DNA from: Chitinophaga pollutisoli
Lineage (GTDB): Bacteria > Bacteroidota > Bacteroidia > Chitinophagales > Chitinophagaceae
Assembly (NCBI RefSeq): GCF_038396755.1
Contig: NZ_CP149822.1
Coordinates: 2,542,001-2,606,000, forward strand
Length of the DNA stretch: 64,000 nt
Reading direction: 5' to 3'
Below the pieces are notes generated by a model, which was given only the letters and a program-made list of their open reading frames with translations, had not been told where the DNA came from and made no database searches. Below, piece after piece: positions 36,257-45,130 of the stretch (positions are counted from its first letter, which is position 1; each line of letters begins with the position of its first letter). The position numbers and the translations under genes were made by a program.

Positions 36257-37744
36257 TTATATCATTTTCCCATTCCGGATGCGCAGGAAGCGGTCTACGG
36301 GCGCGGGGAGCTCTTCTTCGTAATGCGTAACGTAAATCATGGTCACGTTCATATGTTCGCAGAGCATTTCGATGACTTTTTTGAAGTGGTTGCGCTGGTG
36401 GTCGTCGAGCCCCTGGGTGGGTTCATCGAAAATAAGCAGCGGCGGATTTTTGACAAGGGCGCGGCCGAGCAGCGTGAGGCGCTGGATGCCGGCAGGCACG
36501 CTTTTGAAAAATTCTTCGGCATAATCACCGCATTCGAGCAGCTGCAGCCATTTGCCGGCGACGGCCAATTGCTCCGGGGTGGCCGGGCGCATGTAGCCGA
36601 TGGTGTCGTAGAACCCGGAAGCGGCCACCTGGAGGCAGGTAGCGTTGGACTGAAAATACTGGTGCAATTCTGGGGAAACGAATCCGATCTTCCGCTTGAT
36701 GTCCCAGATGCTTTCGCCGCTGCCCCTTTTACGGCCGAAGAGGTGGATGCGGTTGGCGTAGGATTGGGGATTATCCGCCGTGATGAGGCTGAGCAGGGTG
36801 CTTTTCCCGGAGCCGTTCGGGCCGAGGAGCGCCCATTTCTCACCGGGCATCACGAGCCAGTCGATGCCCTCGAGGATAACGTTCTCTCCATACTTCACAT
36901 GGATTTTTTCCATTTGCACGATGGAGGGGAAGTCGTCTGCCGGGGTATTTTCGGTGAGGGAAGCCACGAGCGCGGCGTCCATGGAGGTAACGGCGGAACC
37001 GGGGGCTTCGGGGCGGTATTGCGCCAGGAAGGCGTCGCGGGACCAGGAGCCGGCGACGCGGCCTTCCTCCAGTTCGAGGACGTGCGTGATGGCGGCGGGG
37101 ATTTCCTGCGGGGTGGTAACGAGCACCACAGCCACGCCGGAGGCGGCGAGGTGGTCTACGATGCCGCGGAAGGCCTGGCGCGCCTGGACGTCGAGCCCGA
37201 TGAAGGGGTTGTCGAGCAGGAGCAGGGAGGGCTGGCGGAGGAGGGCTTTGGCGATCATCACGCGGCGGGTTTCGCCGTTGGAGAGCTTTATTAGCTCTTT
37301 ATGGCGGAGGGGGCCGATGTTGAGCGGCGCCAGCAGCGGGTCGTCCTGGCAGTCTTCGAGGTATTCGCTGACAGTGGGGGCATCCGACGAATCCATGGAG
37401 TTGAACCGTTGCTGGTAGTAAAAGTCAGGCATGTTTGACTTATTCCTGAAATCGTTGTGATGCCCTACCATGGCCACCAGGCGGCGATAATTGAAGTAAG
37501 GGTCGCTGATCTGGTGCGTTTCGCGGTAGCGTTCATAAAAATAATGTCGGATACTCCCGCCGATCACATTATTTTTGCCGATAATTGTGTCGAGGAGGCT
37601 GGTTTTACCGGCCCCGCTCCTGCCAACGATAGCCCAGTGCTCGCCAGTGTTCACCTGCCAGGTAAAATCCCGGAGGAGGGTGTGCTGCTGGTTGCGGACC
37701 GTGATGTGGTCCATGGACAGGAATGGGAGAGAATGGCTGCTCAT
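36257..37744 (-). CDS. Tandem ABC ATPase, ModF/PhrA-like
   Basis: The product has 495 residues from the ATG at 37744 (MSSHSLPFLSMDHITV); the open frame extends a little further. It has two ABC domains in one chain. Domain 1 has Walker A GRSGAGKTS and signature LSNGETRRVMIAKALL. Domain 2 has Walker A GPNGSGKST, a signature-like region QRLTLLGRALVKNP and Walker B LLIFDEPTQGLD. There are no membrane segments. The E. coli homologue ModF is named for its place next to the molybdate genes, but its role is unclear. Here there are no molybdate transport genes nearby. It may work as a soluble ABC ATPase rather than in transport. Confidence 0.85.
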   Translation of the reverse strand: MSSHSLPFLSMDHITVRNQQHTLLRDFTWQVNTGEHWAIVGRSGAGKTSLLDTIIGKNNVIGGSIRHYFYERYRETHQISDPYFNYRRLVAMVGHHNDFRNKSNMPDFYYQQRFNSMDSSDAPTVSEYLEDCQDDPLLAPLNIGPLRHKELIKLSNGETRRVMIAKALLRQPSLLLLDNPFIGLDVQARQAFRGIVDHLAASGVAVVLVTTPQEIPAAITHVLELEEGRVAGSWSRDAFLAQYRPEAPGSAVTSMDAALVASLTENTPADDFPSIVQMEKIHVKYGENVILEGIDWLVMPGEKWALLGPNGSGKSTLLSLITADNPQSYANRIHLFGRKRGSGESIWDIKRKIGFVSPELHQYFQSNATCLQVAASGFYDTIGYMRPATPEQLAVAGKWLQLLECGDYAEEFFKSVPAGIQRLTLLGRALVKNPPLLIFDEPTQGLDDHQRNHFKKVIEMLCEHMNVTMIYVTHYEEELPAPVDRFLRIRNGKMI

Positions 37745-37827
37745 AATAATAAGGCTGTATGGTTTCCGGGGCCAATTTCGGCACTCTAAACCTGAAATCA
37801 AACCCCCAAACGTGAAATTTTATCTAA

Positions 37828-37834
37828 AAGGAGG
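37828..37834 (+). promoter_or_regulatory. Strong Shine-Dalgarno site before the ElaA-like gene
   Basis: AAGGAGG ends six bases before the ATG at 37841. Near-consensus sites of this kind are rare in this phylum and in this window. Confidence 0.55.
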
Positions 37835-37840
37835 CATATA

Positions 37841-38287
37841 ATGGACATCAGGTGGGAAATCAGGACATTCGAAGCGCTCAGCAATGAAGAGTTGTACCAG
37901 ATATTGCGGCTCCGTAATGAAGTTTTTGTCGTGGAGCAGCAATGCGCCTATCAGGATGCGGATAATTACGACCAGTTGGCGGTCCACGTTATGGGGATGA
38001 CGCGTGCCGGATTGGCAGCTTATACGCGGGTATTCGGTCCCGGCATCAAGTTTGACATGGCATCCATCGGTCGGGTGGTAACGGCGGGCTTTGCCCGGAG
38101 GCACGGTTTCGGCCGGGAGGTGATGCACGTTTCAATCGCCACGGTGCAGGATAAATGGGGGAAAATGCCAATTAAGATCAGCGCACAGCAATATTTACAG
38201 AAATTTTATGAATCTTTGGGGTTCGTACAACGAAGTGATACGTATATGGAGGATAATATCCCCCATATCGAAATGATCAGAGACTAA
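37841..38287 (+). CDS. ElaA-like GNAT-family N-acetyltransferase
   Basis: This is a 148-residue protein of the ElaA subfamily of GNAT acetyltransferases. Typical segments are LYQILRLRNEVFVVEQQC (about 18-36), ASIGRVVTAGFARRHGFGREV (acetyl-CoA binding loop of the R/Q-x-x-G-x-G/A type, about 74-94) and ISAQQYLQKFYESLGF near the end. Acetyl-CoA is the expected donor; the natural acceptor of ElaA is not firmly known. The gene is preceded by an unusually strong Shine-Dalgarno site and followed after 27 bases by the SUKH-like gene on the same strand, so the two probably form an operon. Confidence 0.88.
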   Translation: MDIRWEIRTFEALSNEELYQILRLRNEVFVVEQQCAYQDADNYDQLAVHVMGMTRAGLAAYTRVFGPGIKFDMASIGRVVTAGFARRHGFGREVMHVSIATVQDKWGKMPIKISAQQYLQKFYESLGFVQRSDTYMEDNIPHIEMIRD

Positions 38288-38314
38288 CATATTTATATAA
38301 AGCAATACATTCAA

Positions 38315-39442
38315 ATGACGCCACTTGAACAGCTGCGTAAAATGCTGGACGAGCAGTATTATACGCAACAGAAAGAGGAATACTCGGTAGAATTATTCCC
38401 GGGGCTTTCCGAAGAAGAAATTGACGACATCGGCAACCAATTGCGCACCAATTATATCCCGGACGAGATCAGGGAACTCCTGGCCTTTTCCAGCGGTTTT
38501 CTGTTTTACGGCCTGGACGCCATCACCTTTGATGCGGTGAATGAGTTCGAAATCCCCAACCTGATCCCCCGCTCCATCCGTATCGCCGGCGACGGCTACG
38601 GCAACAGCTGGGTGATCGATGTGGATACCGAAGGCGATTGGGGCAGCGTTTTCTACGTGGGCCACTCTCCCGCCGTTATCGTGAAACAAGCGGATTCCCT
38701 CACCGGATTCCTCGAACAACTCCACGAATACGGTAAAGATCCCCGCAAATCCAGCATCGGCATGGTGCATGAAATCGTGGTAAACGATATCTGGAACCGT
38801 GAAGACGGCCTTGTTTCCCGCGACGAAGCCAGCTATTCCGAAGATCCCGAACTGTCCGACTTCGCGCGCCGCCTCCCGCATTATTACATGCTGGGCGACC
38901 TGCGTTTCAGTGAAGTAGGTTCCGGGTTCGCCTGGGGCAAATTCAGCACCGATCCCCGCGGCATCATCCGTCTCAAGGAAGGATATCTCTGGGGTATCGA
39001 GAAGAAGACACCTCGCCCCGGAGGCTTCGGCGGCGGCGGCGGTCGCTTTGGCGGCGGCAACCGTGGCGGTGGCGGATACGGCGGCGGCAACCGCGGAGGC
39101 GGAGGCTACGGTGGCGGTAATCGCGGCGGTGGCGGAGGCTATGGCGGCAACCGCGGCGGCGGAGGCGGTTATGGCGGCGGTGGAAACCGTGGCTATGGCG
39201 GCGGTGGCGGTGGATATGATCGCGGCGGTGGCGGCGGCGGTTACGATCGCGGTGATCGCGGCGGATACGGCGGCGGCAACCGTGGTGGATATGGCGGCGG
39301 TGATCGCGGTGGTTATGATCGCGGAAGCGGCGGAGATGACCGCGGCGATCGCGGCGGATACGGCGACCGTGGCGGTGATCGCGGCGGATACGACCGTGGC
39401 GGCGAACGCGGTGGCGGCGAAGACCGTGATTTCAACAGATAA
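38315..39442 (+). CDS. SUKH (SMI1/KNR4)-like protein with long Gly/Arg/Tyr-rich tail
   Basis: The product has 375 residues. Residues 1-230 form a globular domain resembling the SMI1/KNR4 (SUKH) family: LSEEEIDDIGNQL, YIPDEIRELLAFSSGFLF and GDGYGNSWVIDVD. From about residue 233 to the end the sequence is almost only Gly, Arg, Tyr, Asn and Asp in units such as GGGNRGGGGY and later GGYDRGGDRGGYDR. RGG/GGY tails of this type bind RNA or drive condensation in other proteins. The composition shifts along the tail from NRGGGGY to the more acidic DRGGY. It sits downstream of the acetyltransferase gene. SUKH domains often act as immunity proteins; no toxin gene is adjacent. Confidence 0.8.
   Translation: MTPLEQLRKMLDEQYYTQQKEEYSVELFPGLSEEEIDDIGNQLRTNYIPDEIRELLAFSSGFLFYGLDAITFDAVNEFEIPNLIPRSIRIAGDGYGNSWVIDVDTEGDWGSVFYVGHSPAVIVKQADSLTGFLEQLHEYGKDPRKSSIGMVHEIVVNDIWNREDGLVSRDEASYSEDPELSDFARRLPHYYMLGDLRFSEVGSGFAWGKFSTDPRGIIRLKEGYLWGIEKKTPRPGGFGGGGGRFGGGNRGGGGYGGGNRGGGGYGGGNRGGGGGYGGNRGGGGGYGGGGNRGYGGGGGGYDRGGGGGGYDRGDRGGYGGGNRGGYGGGDRGGYDRGSGGDDRGDRGGYGDRGGDRGGYDRGGERGGGEDRDFNR
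39020..39433 (+). repeat. GGC-rich low-complexity repeat coding the Gly/Arg/Tyr tail
   Basis: About 410 bases of imperfect GGCGGC, AACCGC and TACGGC units translate to Gly-rich repeats. The repeats keep one frame throughout. The alternative frames give Ala/Val-rich shadows without biological sense. Confidence 0.8.
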
Positions 39443-39465
39443 TCAACTTCTAATAGCTATACATC

Positions 39466-39500
39466 ATCCCTGGCCGTCATCCGGCCGGGGATTTCTTTTA
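39466..39500 (+). terminator. Intrinsic terminator of the ElaA-SUKH operon
   Basis: An eight-pair stem (CCCTGGCC with GGCCGGGG, one G-T pair) is followed by ATTTCTTTTATT on the plus strand, 25 bases past the stop. Confidence 0.65.
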
Positions 39501-39512
39501 TTCGCCCCAAAT

Positions 39513-39552
39513 AAAAAAATCCCCGGCTGGCCTGCCAACCGGGGATTTTTTA
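39513..39552. terminator. Bidirectional intrinsic terminator
   Basis: Arms AAAAAATCCCCGG and CCGGGGATTTTTT surround a loop of 12 bases. It ends the DUF6048 gene on the minus strand and backs up the plus-strand terminator just before it. Confidence 0.8.
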
Positions 39553-39565
39553 CGTACCCTATTAA

Positions 39566-40279
39566 TTAAGGAAGACTCATCTTCTGCTTCACTTTCCACA
39601 TTGGCAACAAGTACGACACCGTGTACTGCACGTCAAACACATTTCCCTTGTTACCCTTGCCGTAACCCGGTATTACCATCGGGGGATAATCCCCCTTCGA
39701 CAGCTTCTTCGTCAACAGCAAGCGGTCGTGAAGGCTCCAGCCAACATAGAAATTCTTCAGCACTTCTACTTTTATCCCCAACGACAATTCCACCCAATGG
39801 GCCGATTTGGTAGCTGAATTCACGGAACTGTGATAATCACCCCAATAACTGCCAGGCACAGTATAGGCGGGCAATTCGTAGTTAAACAGGGCGAAACCGT
39901 ACTTCATCCCCGCATACAACATGAAATTCTCCTTGGGCACCTGCTTTTTCAACAGGTTGTAATTCGCCCCGAGCGATATCGCCAGGCCGCCGCCTTTGTA
40001 AGTATAGGAAGTATCGGAATGGGAAGTCCGGTTCCAGGAAATATCCGACGCAAGGAAAATACGGTCGCGGTACCGGGCGTCAAGCGTGATCGTCGCGTCT
40101 GTCCGGTAGGGTTGGAAAAAGTGCATCGCCACCCGCGTGAGGTCTGTGCCGATGCGCAGGCCTGCCGGCACTTCCACCACCAGGCCTTTGACGGAGTCCT
40201 TCTTTTTGTCCTGCGCGCCGGCCGCGAGTGCCATGAGCAGGAAGCAGGCGCTAAAAATGGAGGATAATGTGGACTTCAT
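39566..40279 (-). CDS. DUF6048-like predicted outer membrane protein
   Basis: The 237-residue product has a signal peptide ending near AAGAQ (about 23). The rest alternates hydrophobic and polar residues in strands typical of a small beta-barrel (AMHFFQPYRTDATITLDARY, LYAGMKYGFALFNYELP, WVELSLGIKVEVLKNFYVGW). The layout fits the DUF6048 family of Bacteroidota. The N-terminal 29 bases overlap the end of the DUF6452-like gene, which indicates coupled translation. Both follow uvrA in one direction. The function is unknown. Confidence 0.75.
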   Translation of the reverse strand: MKSTLSSIFSACFLLMALAAGAQDKKKDSVKGLVVEVPAGLRIGTDLTRVAMHFFQPYRTDATITLDARYRDRIFLASDISWNRTSHSDTSYTYKGGGLAISLGANYNLLKKQVPKENFMLYAGMKYGFALFNYELPAYTVPGSYWGDYHSSVNSATKSAHWVELSLGIKVEVLKNFYVGWSLHDRLLLTKKLSKGDYPPMVIPGYGKGNKGNVFDVQYTVSYLLPMWKVKQKMSLP

Positions 40280-40718
40280 TAATCGTGGTTATGTTTTTGG
40301 CATTGAGTTGCACCGATTTAACGACGTTTTGGGTAGACCAGGCGGAGTCGATATTGTAAAACATCGCCACCCCGCAACCGGCCGACACGAAGTGAGGCTG
40401 GCGCTTATAGGCGAAAGTAAGCGTATCCGCGACGCGCGTGCTATCCGTCTGGAAATAAAACCGGGAAGTATCGTTATTGGCATCCAGCGGCAATTGCATG
40501 CCGCTCATGCCGGTGCGCTTGCGGATCAGGCTGTCTTTCCCCAGCCCCCAAACCGTCACTTTCGGCATCACGGTATCCACGATGGTGTTGGTGCCGGGCT
40601 TTGTATAACGAAAGCGGGCGTTGGCAAAGGTGCGCGTATCCTGGTCGCACGATTTTGTATCGTCGTTGCAGGCGGCCAGCGCCGTGAAACTACAAAGTAA
40701 CAGGATCAGATATTTCAT
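40251..40718 (-). CDS. DUF6452-like lipoprotein
   Basis: The product has 155 residues from ATG 40718 (MKYLILLLCSFTALAACND); a longer start at 40736 is possible. It has a lipoprotein signal with Cys at about 17. The mature part starts with a short Cys-containing stretch (NDDTKSCDQD) and contains VTVWGLGKDSLI and a C-terminal strand INEVHIIL, as in the DUF6452 family. It is 24 bases downstream of uvrA and overlaps the DUF6048-like gene by 29 bases. The two proteins probably act together at the outer membrane. The family has no known function. Confidence 0.75.
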   Translation of the reverse strand: MKYLILLLCSFTALAACNDDTKSCDQDTRTFANARFRYTKPGTNTIVDTVMPKVTVWGLGKDSLIRKRTGMSGMQLPLDANNDTSRFYFQTDSTRVADTLTFAYKRQPHFVSAGCGVAMFYNIDSAWSTQNVVKSVQLNAKNITTINEVHIILHF

Positions 40719-40742
40719 ATAGCGGGCTGATGGCATGGAAGC

Positions 40743-43621
40743 CTATTGCTTGAGTTCTTTTTTCAAAAATATGGCGGTATGGCTTTCTTTGCACTTGCTG
40801 ACTTCTTCCGGGGTACCGGTAGCCAGGATACGCCCGCCGCCTTCGCCGCCTTCGGGCCCGAGGTCCACCACGTAATCCGCCACTTTCACCACATCCAGGT
40901 TATGCTCGATCACGAGCACGCTGTTGCCACGGTCCACCAGCTTATTCAACACATTAAGCAGCAGCTGAATATCCTGGAAATGAAGCCCGGTAGTAGGTTC
41001 ATCGAGGATATAAATGGTTTTGCCGGTATCCTTTTTCGACAGCTCGGTAGCCACCTTCACGCGCTGGGCTTCACCTCCGGAGAGGGTTACAGCCGATTGC
41101 CCGAGCGTAATGTAACCAAGCCCCACATCCTGCAAGGTCTTGATCTTGCGGTGAAGATACGGCACGGCGTGGAAGAACTCGACAGCTTCCTCCACCGTCA
41201 TATCCAGTACGTCGCTGATGGATTTGCCCTTATAACGGATTTCGAGGGTTTCGCGGTTGTAGCGGCGGCCGTTACATTTCTCGCAATGCACGTACACGTC
41301 GGGCAGGAAGTTCATTTCGATCACCCGCACGCCGGCGCCCTCGCAAACATCGCAGCGCCCACCTTTCACGTTGAAGGAGAACCGGCCTGCGTTGTACCCG
41401 CGGATCTTGGCCTCCGGCACGGCGGCAAAAAGCGCCCTGATCTCCGTGAAAAACCCGCAATACGTTGCCGGATTACTCCGCGGCGTCCGGCCGATGGGCG
41501 ACTGGTCGATCTCGATCACTTTGTCCAGCTCCTCCAGCCCCTTCACGCTTTTGTACGGCATGGGCGTCATTTTGGAGTTATAAGCGTGGCGGGAAAGGAT
41601 CGGGTATAATGTTTCGTTGATGAGCGTGGATTTGCCGCTGCCGGATACGCCCGTTACGCAAATGAACGTACCGAGCGGCAGTTTCAGGCTGACGTTCTTG
41701 AGATTATTGCCCGTGGCGCCTTTCAGCTCCAGGAACTTCCCGTTGCCTTTGCGGCGCACCTGGGGAACAGGGATTTCGTGTATCCCGTTCAGGTAGCCCG
41801 CCGTCGCGGTTTTGAGCTTCAGCATTTCCGCGGGCGTACCCTGCGCCACCACCTGGCCACCGTGCAAACCCGCACCCGGACCGATATCTATGAGGTGATC
41901 CGCATGCAGCATGATGTCTTTATCGTGCTCTACCACCAGCACCGAGTTACCCATTTCTTTAAGGTTGCGGAGCGCGTCGATGAGGCGCATATTGTCGCGC
42001 TGGTGCAGGCCGATGCTGGGTTCGTCAAGGATATATGTGATGCCCATGAGCTGGGAACCGATCTGCGTGGCCAGGCGGATACGCTGGCTTTCGCCGCCAG
42101 ACAGTGTGCGGGTGGCGCGGCTGAGGGTGAGGTAGGTAAGCCCCACATCGAGCAGGAAGCCGAGGCGCTCGCGGATTTCCTTGAGCACGTCTTTGGCGAT
42201 TACGTTCTGCTTTTTATCGAGGCGCTTTTCGATATCGCTGAACCATTCGGCCAGGCTGGCGAGGTTAAGCTCGCCGAGCTCGGCGATGTTCTTCCCATCC
42301 ACCTTGAACATCAGGCTTTCCTTCTTCAGGCGGGTGCCGTTGCACTCGGGGCAGGCCGACAGCTGCATGAATCCCTCGGCCCAATTGCGCACATAATCGG
42401 AAGTAGAATCTTTAAAGTAGCGGCGGACCAGGTTCACCACGCCCTCGTATTCCGTAGCATACGCCTCCTGCGCGCCTTCGTCACCGAAATCCAAATCTAC
42501 TTCCAGTTTGCCGTTCTCATCACCGAAAAGGAGCACGTTGAGGGCTTTTTCGGGGATTTTATCGATGGGAGCGGTCAGGGAGAATTTATATTTCTTCGCG
42601 AGTTGTTGTACTTGTTTGAAGGTGAAGGTGTCGCGCGCTTCGCCGAGGGGCACGAGGCCGCCTTCGTTGATGGATTTGCTGCGGTCGGGCAGCACTTCGT
42701 CCATATTGATCTGGTAAATGGTGCCGAGGCCTTTGCAGCGGGGGCAGGCGCCGTAAGGCGAGTTGAAGGAGAACGTGTTGGGCGAAGGCTCTTCGTAGGA
42801 AATGCCGGTGTCTTCACACATCAGCTGGCGGCTGTACTGGCTCACCTTGCTGGTGTCGTGGTCCATAACGAACATGAGGCCTTTACCGAGCTGGAGCGCT
42901 TTCTGCACGCTCTGGCTGATGCGGACGCGGGCATCGTCCTGCACCTGGATGCGATCGATCACCAGTTCGATGTCGTGGATTTTGTACCGGTCCACCTGCA
43001 TTCTTTCCTTCAGGTCCATCACTTCGCCATCCACACGTACTTTCACGAAGCCCTGTTTGCGGACTTGTTCGAAAAGTTCGCGGTAATGGCCTTTACGGCC
43101 GCGGACGAGGGGGCGAGGATGACGAGTTTCTTTTTCGGGAAATGGGAAAAGATATGCGCCATGATCTCCTCTTCAGAGAAGCGGGTCATGCGCTTGCCGG
43201 TGTTATAGGAATAGGCTTCGCTGGCGCGAGCGTAGAGCAGGCGGAGGAAGTCGTAAATCTCGGTGATGGTGCCCACGGTGGAGCGGGGGTTTTTGTTGGT
43301 CGTTTTCTGCTCGATGGAAATCACCGGGGAAAGCCCTGTGATCTTGTCCACATCCGGCCGTTCCATGTCGCCGATAAACTGACGGGCGTAGGCGCCGAAG
43401 CTTTCCATATACCGGCGCTGCCCTTCCGCATAAATCGTATCAAACGCCAACGACGATTTGCCGCTGCCGCTGATGCCCGTAATAACGACCAGGCTATTCT
43501 TCGGAATACGTATATCCAGGTTTTTCAGGTTATGTTCCCTGGCGCCGTAAACTTCGATCATTTCATCTCCCTGCACGATTGGAGCCGGTTGTTCCGTTGT
43601 TTTTTGCTTTTGCTTTGCCAT
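40743..43621 (-). pseudogene. uvrA: Excinuclease ABC subunit A, split by a one-base frameshift
   Basis: The first frame (43621 to about 43113) encodes the N-terminus with Walker [16 protein letters not shown] and [16 protein letters not shown]. The second (about 43109 to 40743) continues with [14 protein letters not shown], then zinc fingers CPRCKGLG and CPECNGTRL, signature LSGGESQRIRLA, a second Walker A TGVSGSGKST, the zinc module CDVCEGAG / CEKCNGRRYN, LSGGEAQRVKVA and ILDEPTTGLHF. The break is at a run of five C on the coding strand (plus 43109-43113). One extra C gives an intact 959-residue UvrA. It is the damage-recognition ATPase of nucleotide excision repair. The upstream ATG at 43639 is less likely than MAKQKQK. 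A second uvrA begins at the right edge of the window. Confidence 0.9.
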
Positions 43622-43639
43622 ATTAGATCCCGAACGCAA

Positions 43640-43986
43640 ATTGAGGGTATAAAACTACGCATTTAACAAGGGATGGAAAAATCCGAATTTGCACCTCACA
43701 TTACAATAAAATGAATATCAATAAATCAAATATGTATGGTTAGATAACCAACTTGTTGATTTCCGTTTTAAATTCAGTGATCGTCACGCTTGTGCGACCT
43801 GTTAGCCCGAAATCCCCCTGCTGAAATCACATTAACCCGATTTCTGAAATGCGGATGTTATCCCCTACCGATCGCATCATACTATGCGCCCCGCCTGGAT
43901 TTTTATGCCTTCCCGGTTGTTCCGACCGGATGAGGCCATTGTTGTTCTGTTTTACCTGATATACTCACCCACTTAAACCCGCTTTT
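43640..43986. other. Intergenic region upstream of uvrA and of a lipoprotein gene
   Basis: About 350 bases between divergent genes. No gene, RNA or clear TAnnTTTG box was seen. The AT-rich part is at 43660-43800 next to uvrA. Confidence 0.4.
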
Positions 43987-44853
43987 ATGCACAAAATCCA
44001 CAATGCTTTTTTCCTGGCCATGTTGATTGTTACGGCCTGCAAGAAACCTCATTTCCCCCATCAGCCCAAACCCTGCCCCGCCACCGAAGACTGCCTACTG
44101 ACCGCGCTGCATACCACGCAAGGCCTCTCCCGCGACTCCGAAGGACCGGAGAATTCCTCGGAGATCTTCCGCAACCCCGATAACCGGCCCTACAAACATC
44201 GTGGTTACATGACCGGCTGGGAAACGAAAATCGTCAGCAACATCACTTACGCCGGCAACCGCATGACGCTGACCGACAGCGGCAGCGGCATCAAACGGAT
44301 GGACGTATGGTTCAATAGCTGCGGACAACCGGATTCCGCCAAATGGTATCCCACCGGGCTGCCGAACGAGTTCCCTACCCGAACCTACTACCAATACAAT
44401 TCCACCAAAAAACTCACCGGTTTTACAACGTATTTCAATGAAGAATATGGTCCCGGGGTAAAGAAAGATGTACAAATCATCCGCGACGCCCACGGCAATG
44501 TGCTCAAACTGACGGACGGCATGAGCATAACGGAATGGACCTACGACTACAACCAACCCATCAAGCCGGCGCAGATCTATTATGTAACAAATTCAACCCC
44601 GATCTGGTCCACCACTTTCCTGCTGGAACAATTCGGGCTGATCGATTTCCGGCCGCGCCATGTTCCCAAATCGATTGCTTACAACATGAGCGGATACCAG
44701 TTTGATACAGAACAAATCACTGATGTCGTGATCAGCAGGGACAAGGTGGTTTCCTATGTGCACCGTGTTGGCGATGGCGGCCCGAACCAGGGGCTTTACA
44801 TCCGCACCGTTACATTGACGTACAAGTGTAAATCCGGTCACAAGAAAATCTAA
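43987..44853 (+). CDS. Uncharacterised lipoprotein (YD-like beta-strand pattern)
   Basis: The 288-residue product has a lipoprotein signal, ending LIVTAC (Cys about 18). The mature part alternates phrases such as ITYAGNRMTLTDSGSG, YYQYNSTKKLTGFTTYFNE, VQIIRDAHGNVLKLTDG and WTYDYNQPIKPAQIYY. This is the strand-turn pattern of YD/RHS-like or DUF4595-like lipoproteins found in Bacteroidota. A paired Cys set (CPATEDC, residues about 33-39) follows the linker. It stands alone and is followed by an 11-base inverted repeat. The function is unknown. Confidence 0.7.
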   Translation: MHKIHNAFFLAMLIVTACKKPHFPHQPKPCPATEDCLLTALHTTQGLSRDSEGPENSSEIFRNPDNRPYKHRGYMTGWETKIVSNITYAGNRMTLTDSGSGIKRMDVWFNSCGQPDSAKWYPTGLPNEFPTRTYYQYNSTKKLTGFTTYFNEEYGPGVKKDVQIIRDAHGNVLKLTDGMSITEWTYDYNQPIKPAQIYYVTNSTPIWSTTFLLEQFGLIDFRPRHVPKSIAYNMSGYQFDTEQITDVVISRDKVVSYVHRVGDGGPNQGLYIRTVTLTYKCKSGHKKI

Positions 44854-44860
44854 AGACGTT

Positions 44861-44899
44861 CATCTTTCCGGTTGCGGACATGATGTAGCCGGAAAGATG
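44861..44899 (+). terminator. Inverted repeat after the lipoprotein gene
   Basis: Perfect 11-base arms, CATCTTTCCGG and CCGGAAAGATG, surround a 17-base loop. A weak T-rich tail (TGGTATTGTTT) follows. It is a probable terminator. Confidence 0.5.
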
Positions 44900-45071
44900 C
44901 TGGTATTGTTTATGAAAATGATTATCACCCCATTCATACCCTCATATTTTGCCCCATTATGAAACATTTGCGCCCGTTGTCTTACTTTCCCGCCGGTCAA
45001 CACCGGCATGTATCAATTACCAATTGTCGGACTCGGGCTGATATGCTATGAAAGGCCGTTTCTCTGCTGAA

Positions 45072-45120
45072 CCGGTGATGGCAGCCGGCAATGTGACGTA
45101 CATCGCCGGCCGTTCACCGG
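45072..45120. repeat. Nested inverted repeat downstream of the repeat lipoprotein
   Basis: Outer arms CCGGTGA / TCACCGG enclose inner arms GCCGGCAATGT / ACATCGCCGGC. Both pair around a five-base loop. There is no T-run on either side, so it is not a textbook terminator. Confidence 0.5.
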
Positions 45121-45130
45121 AGGGTTTCCA

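Noticed and set aside
38315..39442. SUKH-like gene as immunity gene of a polymorphic toxin locus
   Set aside because: No toxin, RHS or Ntox-type gene is adjacent; the neighbours are an acetyltransferase and a DUF6048-like gene, so the toxin-immunity reading has no support here.
39048..39569. Ala/Val-rich open frame in the GGC-repeat region
   Set aside because: It arises from frame-shifted reading of GGC repeats that encode the Gly-rich tail of the SUKH-like protein.
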